Source: Oscillospiraceae bacterium (GTDB taxonomy: Bacteria; Bacillota; Clostridia; Oscillospirales; Acutalibacteraceae). Taken from it: a stretch of DNA of 64,000 bases. Within the stretch, counting starts at the first letter, position 1; every line of letters begins with the position of its first letter. The position numbers and the translations under genes were made by a program. This document shows, piece by piece, positions 26,006-34,418 of the stretch. The notes under the pieces are model-generated. The model saw only the letters and a list, made by a program, of their open reading frames with translations, was not told the DNA's origin and did not search any database. Where the stretch lies: NCBI GenBank assembly GCA_003538135.1, contig DPOR01000011.1, forward strand, positions 33,186 to 97,185, in the 5' to 3' direction.

Positions 26006-26509
26006 ATGTCGGACAAAAAGAAAGAAAAACAGGACGTTGCCGAAACTCAGAAGCTCAGCACAAAAGAGAATATTCTCCAGACCGTAAAGTTCGCTCTTTT
26101 CTCGGCGTCTGCGGGAATCATTCAGATAACGACTTATACTCTGTTCTTTGAGGTCTGCCATTTCAAGGAGTGGGTAGCTTATCTTATCTCACTTGTGCTC
26201 TCGGTGCTTTGGAACTTCACCTTCAACCGCAAGTTCACCTTCAAGTCGGCTAATAATGTCCCGATAGCCATGCTCAAGGTCGCGGCATATTACTGCGTGT
26301 TTACTCCGCTTTCAACCTGGTTTACAAAGTACGCCACAACCGACCTTTTATGGAACAACTACCTCGTCGAGGTCATCTGTATGCTGACGAACTTCGTCAC
26401 CGAATTCCTGTTTGACCGCTTCGTGGTGTTCCGCAACTCGATGAACACCAACGATGTTGCAAAGAAAGACAGAGAAAAGGCGGAAAAGAAGGCTCGACAG
26501 GGCAAATAA
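26006..26509 (+). CDS. GtrA-family membrane protein, second copy
   Basis: A 167-residue GtrA-like protein with a charged cytoplasmic leader of about 28 residues and four predicted membrane helices. TVKFALFSASAGIIQITTYT, SVLWNFTFNRKFTFKS and TEFLFDRFVVFRNS match the family. It probably helps move a lipid-linked sugar across the membrane; the partner glycosyltransferase is not nearby. GGGGAG precedes the ATG. A 19-base tandem duplication spans its stop codon. Confidence 0.85.
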   Translation: MSDKKKEKQDVAETQKLSTKENILQTVKFALFSASAGIIQITTYTLFFEVCHFKEWVAYLISLVLSVLWNFTFNRKFTFKSANNVPIAMLKVAAYYCVFTPLSTWFTKYATTDLLWNNYLVEVICMLTNFVTEFLFDRFVVFRNSMNTNDVAKKDREKAEKKARQGK

Positions 26510-26530
26510 ATCTCGACAGGGCAAATAAAT
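26493..26530. repeat. Two exact tandem copies of a 19-base unit
   Basis: The unit CTCGACAGGGCAAATAAAT occurs at 26493-26511 and again at 26512-26530. The first copy encodes the last residues and the stop of the GtrA protein; the second is untranslated. Confidence 0.9.
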
Positions 26531-26572
26531 AAAAATAATAAATATCGTATACCCAAACGGAAAGAAGAAAAC

Positions 26573-27724
26573 ATGACGGAAGAAAAGAAATGTCCTCTCT
26601 ATAAAAAATGCGGCGGATGCCAGCTTCAAAATCTGAGCTACGCGGAGCAGCTCGGCTTCAAGCAGAGAAAGACCGAAAGACTGCTCGGCGAATTCGGACG
26701 TGTCGAGCCGATAATCGGCATGGACGAGCCGTATCATTACCGCAACAAGGTTCAGGCGGCGTTCGCCACGGCGAGAAACGGAAAGATAATTTCCGGAGTC
26801 TATCAGTCCGGCACGCACAGTATAGTCTGCGTCGATTCATGCCTGACGGAGGACAGAAAAGCGGATGAGATAATCGTCTCCGTCCGCAATATGCTGAGGA
26901 GCTTTAAGATTCAGCCGTATGACGAGCGAAGCGGCAGCGACACGCTCCGCCATGTTCTCGTCAAGCGCGGCTTTAAAACGAATCAGATAATGGTCGTTTT
27001 GGTCACGGCGGGGCCGATTTTCCCTGCGAAGAACAACTTCGTAAAGGCGCTTCGCAAGGAGCATCCGGACATAACCACAATAGTCCACAATATAAACCCC
27101 TATCAGACGAGCCTTGTGCTCGGCGAGCGCGAAAATGTGCTCTACGGTACGGGCAAGATCGAGGATGAGCTTTGCGGACTTACATTCAGGATATCTCCGC
27201 GCTCGTTTTATCAGATAAACCCGGTGCAGACCGAGGTGCTCTATAACACCGCTATGGAATATGCCGACATGAGCGGGAGCGAAAAGGTCATCGACGCCTA
27301 CTGCGGCATAGGCACTATAGGTCTTGTCGCGTCGAAGCGGGCGGGCGAGGTAATAGGCGTTGAGCTCAATCGCGACGCCGTTCACGACGCAATATCGAAC
27401 GCCAAGCGAAACGGCATAAAGAACGTGCGCTTCTTCTGCGACGATGCGGGCGAACTCATGCTCGGCATGGCGCAGGACGGGGAGAAAGCGGACATAGTTT
27501 TTATGGATCCTCCGCGCGCCGGAAGCGATGAGTGCTTCCTGTCGTCGCTTGTGACCCTCGCGCCGAAAAAGATAGTCTATATCTCCTGCAACCCCGAAAC
27601 TCAGCAGCGCGACCTGCGCTTTCTGACAAAGCGCGGCTATAAAGTCGAAAAAATCCAGCCCGTCGATATGTTCCCGCATACGAATCATGTGGAGACGGTT
27701 GTATTGATTACTCGACCCGAGTAG
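26573..27724 (+). CDS. rlmD: 23S rRNA uracil-C5 methyltransferase (RlmD/RumA type)
   Basis: A 383-residue RNA m5U methyltransferase. The N-terminal CPLYKKCGGC holds Cys7, Cys13 and Cys16, which fit the [4Fe-4S] ligands of this family. The SAM-binding block is IDAYCGIGTIGL and the catalytic cysteine lies in VYISCNPETQQRDL. No separate TRAM domain is apparent before the cluster. The exact target uridine is not certain. AACGGAAAGAAG precedes the ATG. Confidence 0.9.
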   Translation: MTEEKKCPLYKKCGGCQLQNLSYAEQLGFKQRKTERLLGEFGRVEPIIGMDEPYHYRNKVQAAFATARNGKIISGVYQSGTHSIVCVDSCLTEDRKADEIIVSVRNMLRSFKIQPYDERSGSDTLRHVLVKRGFKTNQIMVVLVTAGPIFPAKNNFVKALRKEHPDITTIVHNINPYQTSLVLGERENVLYGTGKIEDELCGLTFRISPRSFYQINPVQTEVLYNTAMEYADMSGSEKVIDAYCGIGTIGLVASKRAGEVIGVELNRDAVHDAISNAKRNGIKNVRFFCDDAGELMLGMAQDGEKADIVFMDPPRAGSDECFLSSLVTLAPKKIVYISCNPETQQRDLRFLTKRGYKVEKIQPVDMFPHTNHVETVVLITRPE

Positions 27725-27762
27725 AGATTACAGGCTGGATGTAAATAAGGAGGCGGAGAACA

Positions 27763-28359
27763 ATGTTTGTACTCAGAGCCGGATGTAAAGTTCCTTTTCC
27801 CGAAAAGCTTTCCGAGGAATATATGCTGATTGAAAACCAGATTATCGCAAACATATCGGCGGATAAAATCAAGGATATAATGAATCATTTTATCTACATT
27901 CATGAAGAACCTGTTTTTTTCATTCTTGAGTTACCCTCTAAACAGGATGACGAGGAAGAGATTCGACCGGGTATTGTGGAAAAAATGCATAAGGATGTTT
28001 ATTATATTGACGAATGTACAGGTGAAGAAGCATTTACGATTCTTCTTCGTATCGGCGATTTAATGATAAATGATGGATTGTGTTCATTCGGCTTCGGCTG
28101 CCATGAATCAGAAGATGAGATTGTGTTCGGCAAGTATAATGTAACAACCATTTTTAGCAAGAACATCAATCAATACAATAGTTTTATGGCGGAACACGGG
28201 ATTGCAAAATCAGAAGACATCGTGACCGCTTGGGATACTTTTTCGCAGGAGAATCCCGGTATTTCGGAGCGTATTGAGACGGGCGGAAAAGATATATACT
28301 CCATTCCTGAGATGTTTGCCGATTGGGGAATCTACAAGGCTGAACAACGCGAATGTTAA
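27763..28359 (+). CDS. Hypothetical protein, 198 residues
   Basis: No family is recognised. The protein is acidic and soluble, with alternating strand-like segments (HIEEPVFFILELP-type and EEAFTILLRIGDLMINDG) and a C-terminal part ending EMFADWGIYKAEQREC. The start follows AAGGAGGCGGAG. Codons are more AT-rich than in the conserved genes upstream, and the following 260 bases appear non-coding, which suggests accessory origin. It might be an immunity- or phage-type protein, but nothing in the sequence proves it. Confidence 0.65.
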   Translation: MFVLRAGCKVPFPEKLSEEYMLIENQIIANISADKIKDIMNHFIYIHEEPVFFILELPSKQDDEEEIRPGIVEKMHKDVYYIDECTGEEAFTILLRIGDLMINDGLCSFGFGCHESEDEIVFGKYNVTTIFSKNINQYNSFMAEHGIAKSEDIVTAWDTFSQENPGISERIETGGKDIYSIPEMFADWGIYKAEQREC

Positions 28360-28620
28360 CTGATTTTTTGATCATGTTTAATGGCATATTCTTTATATCA
28401 ACAGTCTTGACAACAGAATGAATATTTGCCCCTTTATTCACGCTATTGCCACAAGTCATACGAAAAACGACAGTATCCCTGAAAAAACAATCAAAAACAA
28501 AGACAAGACCTTTTTTAAAGCGGGAGCAAAAGGCTCTCTTAAAGCCCGAAATATTGCAAGCCTGATGGCGGTGCATAAACTCGAATCGGCAACGAAAATA
28601 CAAAAGGAACGGAGAATTCG
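28360..28620. other. AT-richer stretch without a clear gene
   Basis: A frame from 28418 to 28624 would give 68 basic residues ending in an ATGA overlap with the glycosyltransferase gene, but it has no ribosome site. The stretch may be a leader or a decayed gene. GGAACGGAG at 28609-28617 is the ribosome site of the downstream gene. Confidence 0.35.
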
Positions 28621-29736
28621 ATGAAAGCACTGATTTTGACCTGTAATACCGGCGGCGGACACAATTCCGCCTCGCACGCGATTGCGGAAGCCATGACCCG
28701 AAACGGGGATGAAGCATATGTGTTGGACTATCTGACACTGGCGGGAGAGGGCGTCTCCAAGCTGGTCGGCGACGGATATGTCCGTGTTGTTAAAAAAACT
28801 CCGAGGCTGTTCGGATTTACCTACAAGCTCGGGATGCTCATAAGCAGAATTACGCGCAAATCTCTTGTGTACTATGTAAACGGCCTTATGGCGAAATATC
28901 TCGACAGCTTCATTGAAGAAAACCCGGTGGATGTGCTGATTATGCCCCACATCTATCCGTCGGAAACTATCACCTATATGAAGCGCAAGGGGATGAAGCT
29001 GCCTCTCACGGTATCGGTTATGACCGATTACACCTGCATTCCTTTCTGGGAGGAGACGGACGCGGATTATTACATTATCCCGCACGAGAGCCTGACAAAG
29101 GTATTTACGAGGAGGGGAATGCCTAAAGAGAAGCTGATCCCGCTCGGAATCCCGGTGTCCGAGGTCTGCCGAAGAGAAATTTCCAAGGAATCGGCAAGAG
29201 AAGAGCTGGGACTTTCGAATGATAAGAAATATATCCTTGCGGCAGGCGGCAGCATGGGCGCGGGCGATATGAAGAAAATGGTGGAGAGCCTGCTGAAATC
29301 TACCGATGACGAAGAGCTTATAGTCATATGCGGCAGCAATAAAAAGGTTGAAAAGCAGCTTAAAAAAGCTTTCGGAAAAGAAGAGAGAGCGCATATTCTC
29401 GGATACACAAAGCAGATGAGCCTCTATATGAGAGCCTGCGACGTGCTCTTTACAAAGCCCGGCGGTCTGACCTCCACGGAGGCCGCCGTAATAGGTATCC
29501 CCATTGTCCACACGGAGCCTATACCCGGATGCGAAACGGCCAACCGCAAATTCTTTGTAAAATACGGAATGAGCCTTTCGGGCAGAACGGTGAGAGGACA
29601 GGTGCAGGCGGGACTTCGCATTCTCCGCGACGAAAACGAGGCCGAAAGAATAGTGGAAAATCAGCGAAGAATCATCAATAAAACGGCTGCCGACGATATT
29701 TGCGGCTTCGTGCGGGAGCACGTAAAAACCGATTGA
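28621..29736 (+). CDS. UgtP/MGDG-synthase-like lipid glycosyltransferase
   Basis: A 371-residue GT-B glycosyltransferase of family 28. The N-terminal LTCNTGGGHNSASHAIAEA is the MGDG-synthase domain signature, and KPGGLTSTEAAVIGIP is the nucleotide-sugar-binding block shared with MurG and UgtP. Relatives transfer glucose or galactose to diacylglycerol to make membrane glycolipids, anchors for lipoteichoic acid. It has no signal peptide and is probably a peripheral inner-leaflet protein. It stands alone, with a hairpin downstream. Confidence 0.85.
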   Translation: MKALILTCNTGGGHNSASHAIAEAMTRNGDEAYVLDYLTLAGEGVSKLVGDGYVRVVKKTPRLFGFTYKLGMLISRITRKSLVYYVNGLMAKYLDSFIEENPVDVLIMPHIYPSETITYMKRKGMKLPLTVSVMTDYTCIPFWEETDADYYIIPHESLTKVFTRRGMPKEKLIPLGIPVSEVCRREISKESAREELGLSNDKKYILAAGGSMGAGDMKKMVESLLKSTDDEELIVICGSNKKVEKQLKKAFGKEERAHILGYTKQMSLYMRACDVLFTKPGGLTSTEAAVIGIPIVHTEPIPGCETANRKFFVKYGMSLSGRTVRGQVQAGLRILRDENEAERIVENQRRIINKTAADDICGFVREHVKTD

Positions 29737-29806
29737 TTACTCCCGCAGCAGACAGACTGAGTTTGTCAATACGCACACGCGAGTCGCTTAAAATTTCAAA
29801 GAAAAC

Positions 29807-29845
29807 CCGCCGTTTGTCTGCATTGAACGGCGGACTCTGTGTTTT
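29807..29845 (+). terminator. Hairpin downstream of the glycosyltransferase
   Basis: A perfect 8-bp stem CCGCCGTT (29807-29814) and AACGGCGG (29826-29833) is followed by ACTCTGTGTTTT, a modest U-rich tail. Confidence 0.55.
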
Positions 29846-29921
29846 CTGTCCGTTTTATCGTACACAAGATATGTTATAATTATATCACAGAACGGAGAAT
29901 ATGTTTTGTGAGGTGTCAGCT

Positions 29922-30677
29922 ATGGACAGAAATATAAATAAATGGCAAAAGCTCAATGAGCTGCGTAAGACCGATCCTCGCATATCCGGCGGATACTATA
30001 CGACCGAATTTCTTAAAACATACAGACCCGATTTCTATTCGGAGGGATACAGCTTTTTCCCGGAGTTTGTGGAGGTCGCTAAGATAAACGGCGAAATTGT
30101 CTGCCGTCTTGCAGAACCGGATATCCCTGATGAGGACACGCCTTTTGACAGCGACGAATGCGTGTTTAAGACGTCCGTCGGCAATTTCGTGTCCCGCAAC
30201 CACGGCGAGTTCGGCGGCGCGCTCGAAACGCCGGGAGGGGAGATAGACGGAAATTTTTGCGATGTTTTTGAGCTCGGAGACAGAGTATACGCTGTCGATT
30301 CATTGAGCCACCTCGGTTTGGCGAGCACAACTGTTTATTCCTTTGACCGCGGCTGCAAGTATCATAAAATATTCAGCGATGAAAATTTGGGCTTTAAAGC
30401 GCGGTATGTGACAGACGAGCGGGCGTATATTCTTCTTTCCGATCGCGTCGGAGAAAATTCCAAATCGGTCTTGCTCGAAATATCCGAAAACGGGGATATG
30501 CTAAAAACAGAGTTCGACTGCTATTTCCAGCTTGTCTTTAATATGCTTGTAAGCGACGGGAAGATGTTTCTCGGCGCAGATAAGGCGGTCGTTGTTTTTG
30601 ACCTGCAAACGAAAGAGATAAAAGCTTATACTCCTATCAGCGTTGAAGCGGAGGAAAATATACTGAAAAAGAGGTGA
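29922..30677 (+). CDS. Hypothetical protein, 251 residues, propeller-like
   Basis: No family is recognised. After a charged start (MDRNINKWQKLNELRKTDPR) the sequence is mainly short strands with recurring FELGDRVYAVDSL-, TVYSFDRGCKY- and DERAYILLSDRVG-like units, as in a beta-propeller. The ATG at 29922 has GAGGTG six bases upstream and is preferred over one at 29901. TATAAT at 29875-29880 may be its -10 box, with no good -35. It is followed after four bases by the next gene, so the two form an operon. Confidence 0.65.
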   Translation: MDRNINKWQKLNELRKTDPRISGGYYTTEFLKTYRPDFYSEGYSFFPEFVEVAKINGEIVCRLAEPDIPDEDTPFDSDECVFKTSVGNFVSRNHGEFGGALETPGGEIDGNFCDVFELGDRVYAVDSLSHLGLASTTVYSFDRGCKYHKIFSDENLGFKARYVTDERAYILLSDRVGENSKSVLLEISENGDMLKTEFDCYFQLVFNMLVSDGKMFLGADKAVVVFDLQTKEIKAYTPISVEAEENILKKR

Positions 30678-30681
30678 CGGG

Positions 30682-31890
30682 ATGTTTAAAAAGCCCGAGG
30701 TAAAGAGGCTGAACAACTGCATATCCAATAATAGCAATTGGTGCCGCGATGCGATTGCTTTTGAGGTGAAAAACGGGCTTGGCAAACTTGTGCATGCCGA
30801 AAACGGCTGCAATTCGCAGCTCCTTCTTAACGGCAAACCGCTTATCCAAGGCAGATATCTTGCCAGCCCGACATGCTTTGGCATGCTCGCCACCGGATAT
30901 GGAATAGAAAAATTAGATTGCGCTGAGCTTAATAAAATTCGCGAGCAGCTAAATTTAGAATATCAGGGGATAGATAAGGCTTTTGAATCTATAAATCCGC
31001 TTTTGAAACTTCTCAATGACGGCGGCTATATTTTAGCCGATGCGGAACTTTCGCCTACGAACGGTGACGTGTTTTTTTACAATGTCCCGAATGAATTGAC
31101 CGAAAACGAAGCCGCTTGCGATGCGTATTTCTGCAACGAGCTGATGAGCTGCACGGACGGATATCCGGCATATATGTATCCGACTCAGTCCGTTGATACC
31201 ATATCAGAGGACAGAGTCGAATATTATCGTCAACGCCTAAAAGCAGGGGATAACATACGAGGTCTTGCGTACTACGAAAAGGGTTTTATCTGCGCCCTAC
31301 TTGACGGTCACCATAAGGCTGTTGCTGCGGCGCAGCTCGGACTAAAGCTCAAGTGTCTTGTTATAATCCCGCCGACCGCATATTATACTTTGGAAGATGG
31401 CAGTGAAAGCTTTTGCGGAATTTCAGTTCCCGATTGCCAAAATTTTGATAGTAAAAAACACTGGTATGATAAACTAAAAGTCAGAATGAAAAAATTCAAG
31501 CTGACCGACAACAGATACGGATACCTCAATGCATCTGCCTCGAAAAATTATCCGAGGATAAAAGATATCTGCTTTTATAACAGCCTTGACTCAATTAAAG
31601 AGGATCTGACCGCTAAAACAATTGAAAACTGGATAGACAATCCCGATGATAAAAATGTGTTTATGCTCAAGGGTGTTCTTCGGTGCCGCGTAAATATGGA
31701 TTCTTTGAGCACATTGCAAATTGCAGAAAAAGTCATATCCGCTGACGATTACAGGCTGCCGTACGAAGCGGCATGGCGGGTTATCGTCGAGAACAAAAAT
31801 GAAGATACCGAAAAGCTCGCCGTTGATTATCTTGTAGAGCATACCGTCGGGGATAGGTGCTGGGATATCGTTAACTCTTATTGGGACTGA
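30682..31890 (+). CDS. Hypothetical protein with ParB-like DGHH motif
   Basis: A 402-residue protein not recognised as a whole. Residues 175-225 (RQRLKAGDNIRGLAYYEKG then LLDGHHKAVAAAQLGLK) resemble the ParB/sulfiredoxin-like fold, in which a D-G-H-[HR] motif follows a helix that binds nucleotide. The DGHH is at 208-211. The N-terminal third has AENGCNSQLLLNGKPLIQG, and the C-terminal third is helical, HEAT-like. The ATG at 30682 follows GAGGTGACGGG. It is the second gene of a two-gene unit with the propeller-like protein. The biochemical role is unknown. Confidence 0.6.
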   Translation: MFKKPEVKRLNNCISNNSNWCRDAIAFEVKNGLGKLVHAENGCNSQLLLNGKPLIQGRYLASPTCFGMLATGYGIEKLDCAELNKIREQLNLEYQGIDKAFESINPLLKLLNDGGYILADAELSPTNGDVFFYNVPNELTENEAACDAYFCNELMSCTDGYPAYMYPTQSVDTISEDRVEYYRQRLKAGDNIRGLAYYEKGFICALLDGHHKAVAAAQLGLKLKCLVIIPPTAYYTLEDGSESFCGISVPDCQNFDSKKHWYDKLKVRMKKFKLTDNRYGYLNASASKNYPRIKDICFYNSLDSIKEDLTAKTIENWIDNPDDKNVFMLKGVLRCRVNMDSLSTLQIAEKVISADDYRLPYEAAWRVIVENKNEDTEKLAVDYLVEHTVGDRCWDIVNSYWD

Positions 31891-32027
31891 AACTCTTTTC
31901 GATTTGCGGCATTTGACCGATTATTTTATTGTATTCAGCCTTCTAAACACTAATCCCGACTGTTTTTGTAGATAATTTACTTTTTTTGCCCTCGGACATT
32001 GATTTTCAAAAAAATCTGTGATACTTT

Positions 32028-32060
32028 AAAGTCGTACAGTTTCTTGACTGTGCGGCTTTA
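32028..32060 (+). other. Leader hairpin before the SGNH hydrolase
   Basis: AAAGTCGTACAGT can pair with ACTGTGCGGCTTT over 13 positions (two G-U pairs), about 25 bases upstream of the start at 32084. It ends in a short T-rich stretch and may be an attenuator or the terminator of a short leader RNA. Confidence 0.45.
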
Positions 32061-32083
32061 TCTATTTTGATAGGAGGATCAAA

Positions 32084-33538
32084 ATGAAAAGGTTTATAAG
32101 CAGGGCGGTCGCAGTGATTCTCACATGCGCATTGGCCTTCGGCTCCGCGGTCTGCTTCGCCGCGGACAGCACCGAGAGTGCAGACGCAAAGAAGTATTAC
32201 GATTACGGCACATATGTGCTTCTGGGCGACAGTGTCGCCAGCGGTCACAACGACCTTGTGTATGTGGATTCTGAGTTCAAGCGCGTTGAAAATTCATACG
32301 GCGCGTATGTTGCCGATGCTCTCGGAGTGAATTATGTTCCGATGGCCTGCCCCGGATTCAGGACGATAGATATCCGCTACATGCTTGAGGATGATTATCC
32401 GGGAGACGATTATCTCTTCCACGATTCTCATGATCCCGAGGTCATGAAAACGAGGATCCCCGAGTATCGCCGCGCAATTTCACAGGCGGGTCTTATTACC
32501 CTCGGTGTCGGCGGAAACGATTTCGGCACTTATCTCACATGGGTCATCGCCGATATTCTCGAAAAAGAGGGCACTTGCAGCAAGTATGTCAAGGCTCTGC
32601 GCGATCTTCTCAAGGAGAACGGCATAGTCAACGACAAGCTCGACAAAATAGTTGAGCTCGCTAAGATTACCGACGCAATGCCCGAGCTTATCAGAGTTCT
32701 CCCGCGTGCGCTTAAATACGGGCTCGAAAACTTCTTTGAGAACTGGAACCATGTCATTGAGGATATATATGCTCTGAATCCCGATGTTCAGCTTTTGGTT
32801 ATCGGAATGTTCGACACGAGCGTCAAAAGCGACGACGGAGCGACAGACACCGAGGAGAGCAAGGATGACAGCCAGAGCATCAATCTCGGACAAATGGTCG
32901 TCGATATAGCGAACAAGCCGATGAAAGAGGGCGCCGAGAAATACGGCTATATCTTTGTCGATACAACGGGCACGACCTGCGACACATACCATCCGAACGC
33001 AGCGGGTCACAGACATATCGCCGACAGAATCCTTGACGCTCTGCCAGACGCAAACTTCCCGTTTGCGGATGTCGCGTCAGATTCGGAGTATTACGATGCA
33101 ATCGAGTTTATGTTCAGAAAAGGCTACATGGCGGGCACCTCCGAGACGCAGTTCAGCCCCGATTCCGCGCTGACAAAGTCGGCTCTTGTTCAGGCTCTTT
33201 ACGGCATGGCCGGCTCGCCCGAGGTCAATACCGAGAACATTTCATTTGCCGATATCGACAGCTCGGATCCTGCGTTTAAAGCCGCAGTGTGGGCTGTCGG
33301 CAACGGAATAGTCAAAGCGTTCGACGGCAAATTTGAGCCGGACAGCGAAGTAAGCATCGCCGATTTCGGCCTTACGATGATTCGCTTCTCCGCAAAGGTC
33401 GATTTCAACCTGAAGAGGGTAGTAAAGACCGTTTCGATGTCGTTCAATCTTGCCCTTGAGAACAAGTTTATGATTATCAAGAGATCTATAACCCGTGCCC
33501 GGGCCGCGCAGAAGCTCGCCGGATATCGCTATTATTGA
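32084..33538 (+). CDS. Secreted SGNH/GDSL hydrolase with SLH-like repeats
   Basis: A 484-residue secreted protein. A signal peptide ends near SAVCFA-AD. The SGNH hydrolase domain (about 40-320) has Ser50 in LLGDSVASG, the oxyanion residues in LGVGGNDFGT, and the Asp/His pair in DTYHPNAAGH. Residues 325-440 contain two S-layer-homology-like units, each starting FADV or FADI, with FSPDSALTKSALVQAL and FEPDSEVSIADFGLTM; they could anchor the protein to cell-wall polymers. The substrate is unknown (lipid ester or acetylated glycan). GATAGGAGGATC precedes the ATG. Confidence 0.85.
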   Translation: MKRFISRAVAVILTCALAFGSAVCFAADSTESADAKKYYDYGTYVLLGDSVASGHNDLVYVDSEFKRVENSYGAYVADALGVNYVPMACPGFRTIDIRYMLEDDYPGDDYLFHDSHDPEVMKTRIPEYRRAISQAGLITLGVGGNDFGTYLTWVIADILEKEGTCSKYVKALRDLLKENGIVNDKLDKIVELAKITDAMPELIRVLPRALKYGLENFFENWNHVIEDIYALNPDVQLLVIGMFDTSVKSDDGATDTEESKDDSQSINLGQMVVDIANKPMKEGAEKYGYIFVDTTGTTCDTYHPNAAGHRHIADRILDALPDANFPFADVASDSEYYDAIEFMFRKGYMAGTSETQFSPDSALTKSALVQALYGMAGSPEVNTENISFADIDSSDPAFKAAVWAVGNGIVKAFDGKFEPDSEVSIADFGLTMIRFSAKVDFNLKRVVKTVSMSFNLALENKFMIIKRSITRARAAQKLAGYRYY

Positions 33539-33564
33539 TAGAAGTAGGGTACCGTAAATAAAAC

Positions 33565-33598
33565 AAAGCGGAGAGCTCAAGAGGTTCTCCGCTTTTGT
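33565..33598 (+). terminator. Terminator after the SGNH hydrolase
   Basis: AAAGCGGAGA (33565-33574) pairs with TCTCCGCTTT (33586-33595), followed by a short T run. It ends the hydrolase transcript 25 bases after its stop. Confidence 0.75.
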
Positions 33599-33611
33599 GA
33601 TATATAATTGT

Positions 33612-33655
33612 TATCCCCTCGCTGCTTTCGGGCAGAGAGGGGATAGCTGTTTTTT
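33612..33655. terminator. Terminator between convergent genes
   Basis: TATCCCCTCGCTGC pairs with GCAGAGAGGGGATA (33612-33645) with one bulge, and the plus strand continues GCTGTTTTTT. It lies between the hydrolase and the leftward XRE gene ending at 33661 and may separate both transcripts. Confidence 0.6.
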
Positions 33656-33660
33656 AAAAA

Positions 33661-33978
33661 TCAATTGCGGTGGTTGTTTATGACCAATCTCACTATCTGC
33701 TTTTCTTCATCATTCAAGAATCTATATCCGGACATAACAAGATGTTCGTCATGCGTCAGCACAATGCTCTCTGCGCCGTCCATGCTTTCCATTCGCCCGA
33801 CAAGATAGTCCACTGTTGTTGAAAAATAATCTGCTATCTTTATCAGCGTTGATATATCGGGCTCTACATTTTGATTTTCATATTTATTTATGGATTGTTG
33901 GCTGACCCCCACAACATTGGCAAGTTGTTGCTGGCTTATACCGTGAAAATTACGGAGTTTTTTGAGATTCTTTATCAT
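33661..33978 (-). CDS. XRE-family transcriptional regulator
   Basis: A 105-residue helix-turn-helix protein. The Cro/C1-type domain (residues 1-62) includes LRNFHGISQQQLANVVGVSQ with the recognition helix in QQSINKYENQN. The C-terminal part (SIVLTHDEHLVMSGYRFLND) is a short tail. Starts at 34005 and 33984 are possible; ATG 33978 is preceded by GGGTGA at good spacing. It is divergent from three zinc-ribbon genes, and a perfect palindrome lies in their promoter, so repression of that operon is likely (inference). Confidence 0.82.
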   Translation of the reverse strand: MIKNLKKLRNFHGISQQQLANVVGVSQQSINKYENQNVEPDISTLIKIADYFSTTVDYLVGRMESMDGAESIVLTHDEHLVMSGYRFLNDEEKQIVRLVINNHRN

Positions 33979-34042
33979 TTGCATCACCCATAATAATTTT
34001 AACAACGATTCGGAGTAAAATAAAAAACTTATTATTAGTTAT

Positions 34043-34070
34043 TGACAACAACCTGAGGTTGTGATACAAT
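34043..34070 (+). promoter_or_regulatory. Promoter with internal palindromic operator
   Basis: Consensus TTGACA (34043-34048) and TACAAT (34065-34070) are spaced by 16 bases. Between them lies the perfect 15-base palindrome ACAACCTGAGGTTGT (34048-34062). A regulator bound there would block RNA polymerase. The neighbouring XRE protein is the obvious candidate. Confidence 0.7.
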
Positions 34071-34100
34071 CAAATTACTTTATTAAGGGAGGTCAAAAAA

Positions 34101-34418
34101 ATGAAGTACTGTGAAAAATGTGGCAAAGAAATTCATGATGAAGCTGTAGTGTGTCCGTCGTGTGGATGCTCGACGCAGGCTAAGCCTGCACCGGCTCCCG
34201 CACCCGTAGCAAACGACATGGCGGAAAACCCGAAGACTGCGCGTTTTGCGCTCGGATTCGCGTTCCTTTGTCCTATTGTTGGCTTAATTTTCGGTATCAA
34301 GGGCATCAAACAGTATGCATCAAACAAAAAGCTCAAAACGCAGTGTATAATCGCGATACCCCTTTCTATAGTTTTGTCTTTTGTTTGGGGTGCGCTGTTA
34401 TTCGAAGGCTTGGGATGA
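34101..34418 (+). CDS. Zinc-ribbon membrane protein
   Basis: A 105-residue protein. An N-terminal zinc ribbon (CEKCGKEI and CPSCGCS; cysteines near 4, 7, 18 and 21) is followed by a Pro/Ala linker (KPAPAPAPV) and two hydrophobic helices (ARFALGFAFLCPIVGLIFG and CIIAIPLSIVLSFVWGALL), as in small DUF4190-type proteins. The function is not known. GGGAGG lies ten bases before the ATG. It is first in a cluster of three zinc-ribbon proteins, and its stop overlaps the next start by four bases. Confidence 0.75.
   Translation: MKYCEKCGKEIHDEAVVCPSCGCSTQAKPAPAPAPVANDMAENPKTARFALGFAFLCPIVGLIFGIKGIKQYASNKKLKTQCIIAIPLSIVLSFVWGALLFEGLG

Noticed and set aside
28418..28624. 68-codon frame overlapping the glycosyltransferase start by ATGA
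   Set aside because: The overlap is suggestive, but there is no ribosome site, the composition is lysine-rich and random, and no motif is seen.
28456..29721. Long minus-strand open frame of 421 codons
   Set aside because: It is the antisense of the UgtP-like gene, has low-complexity histidine- and arginine-rich composition, and has no ribosome site.
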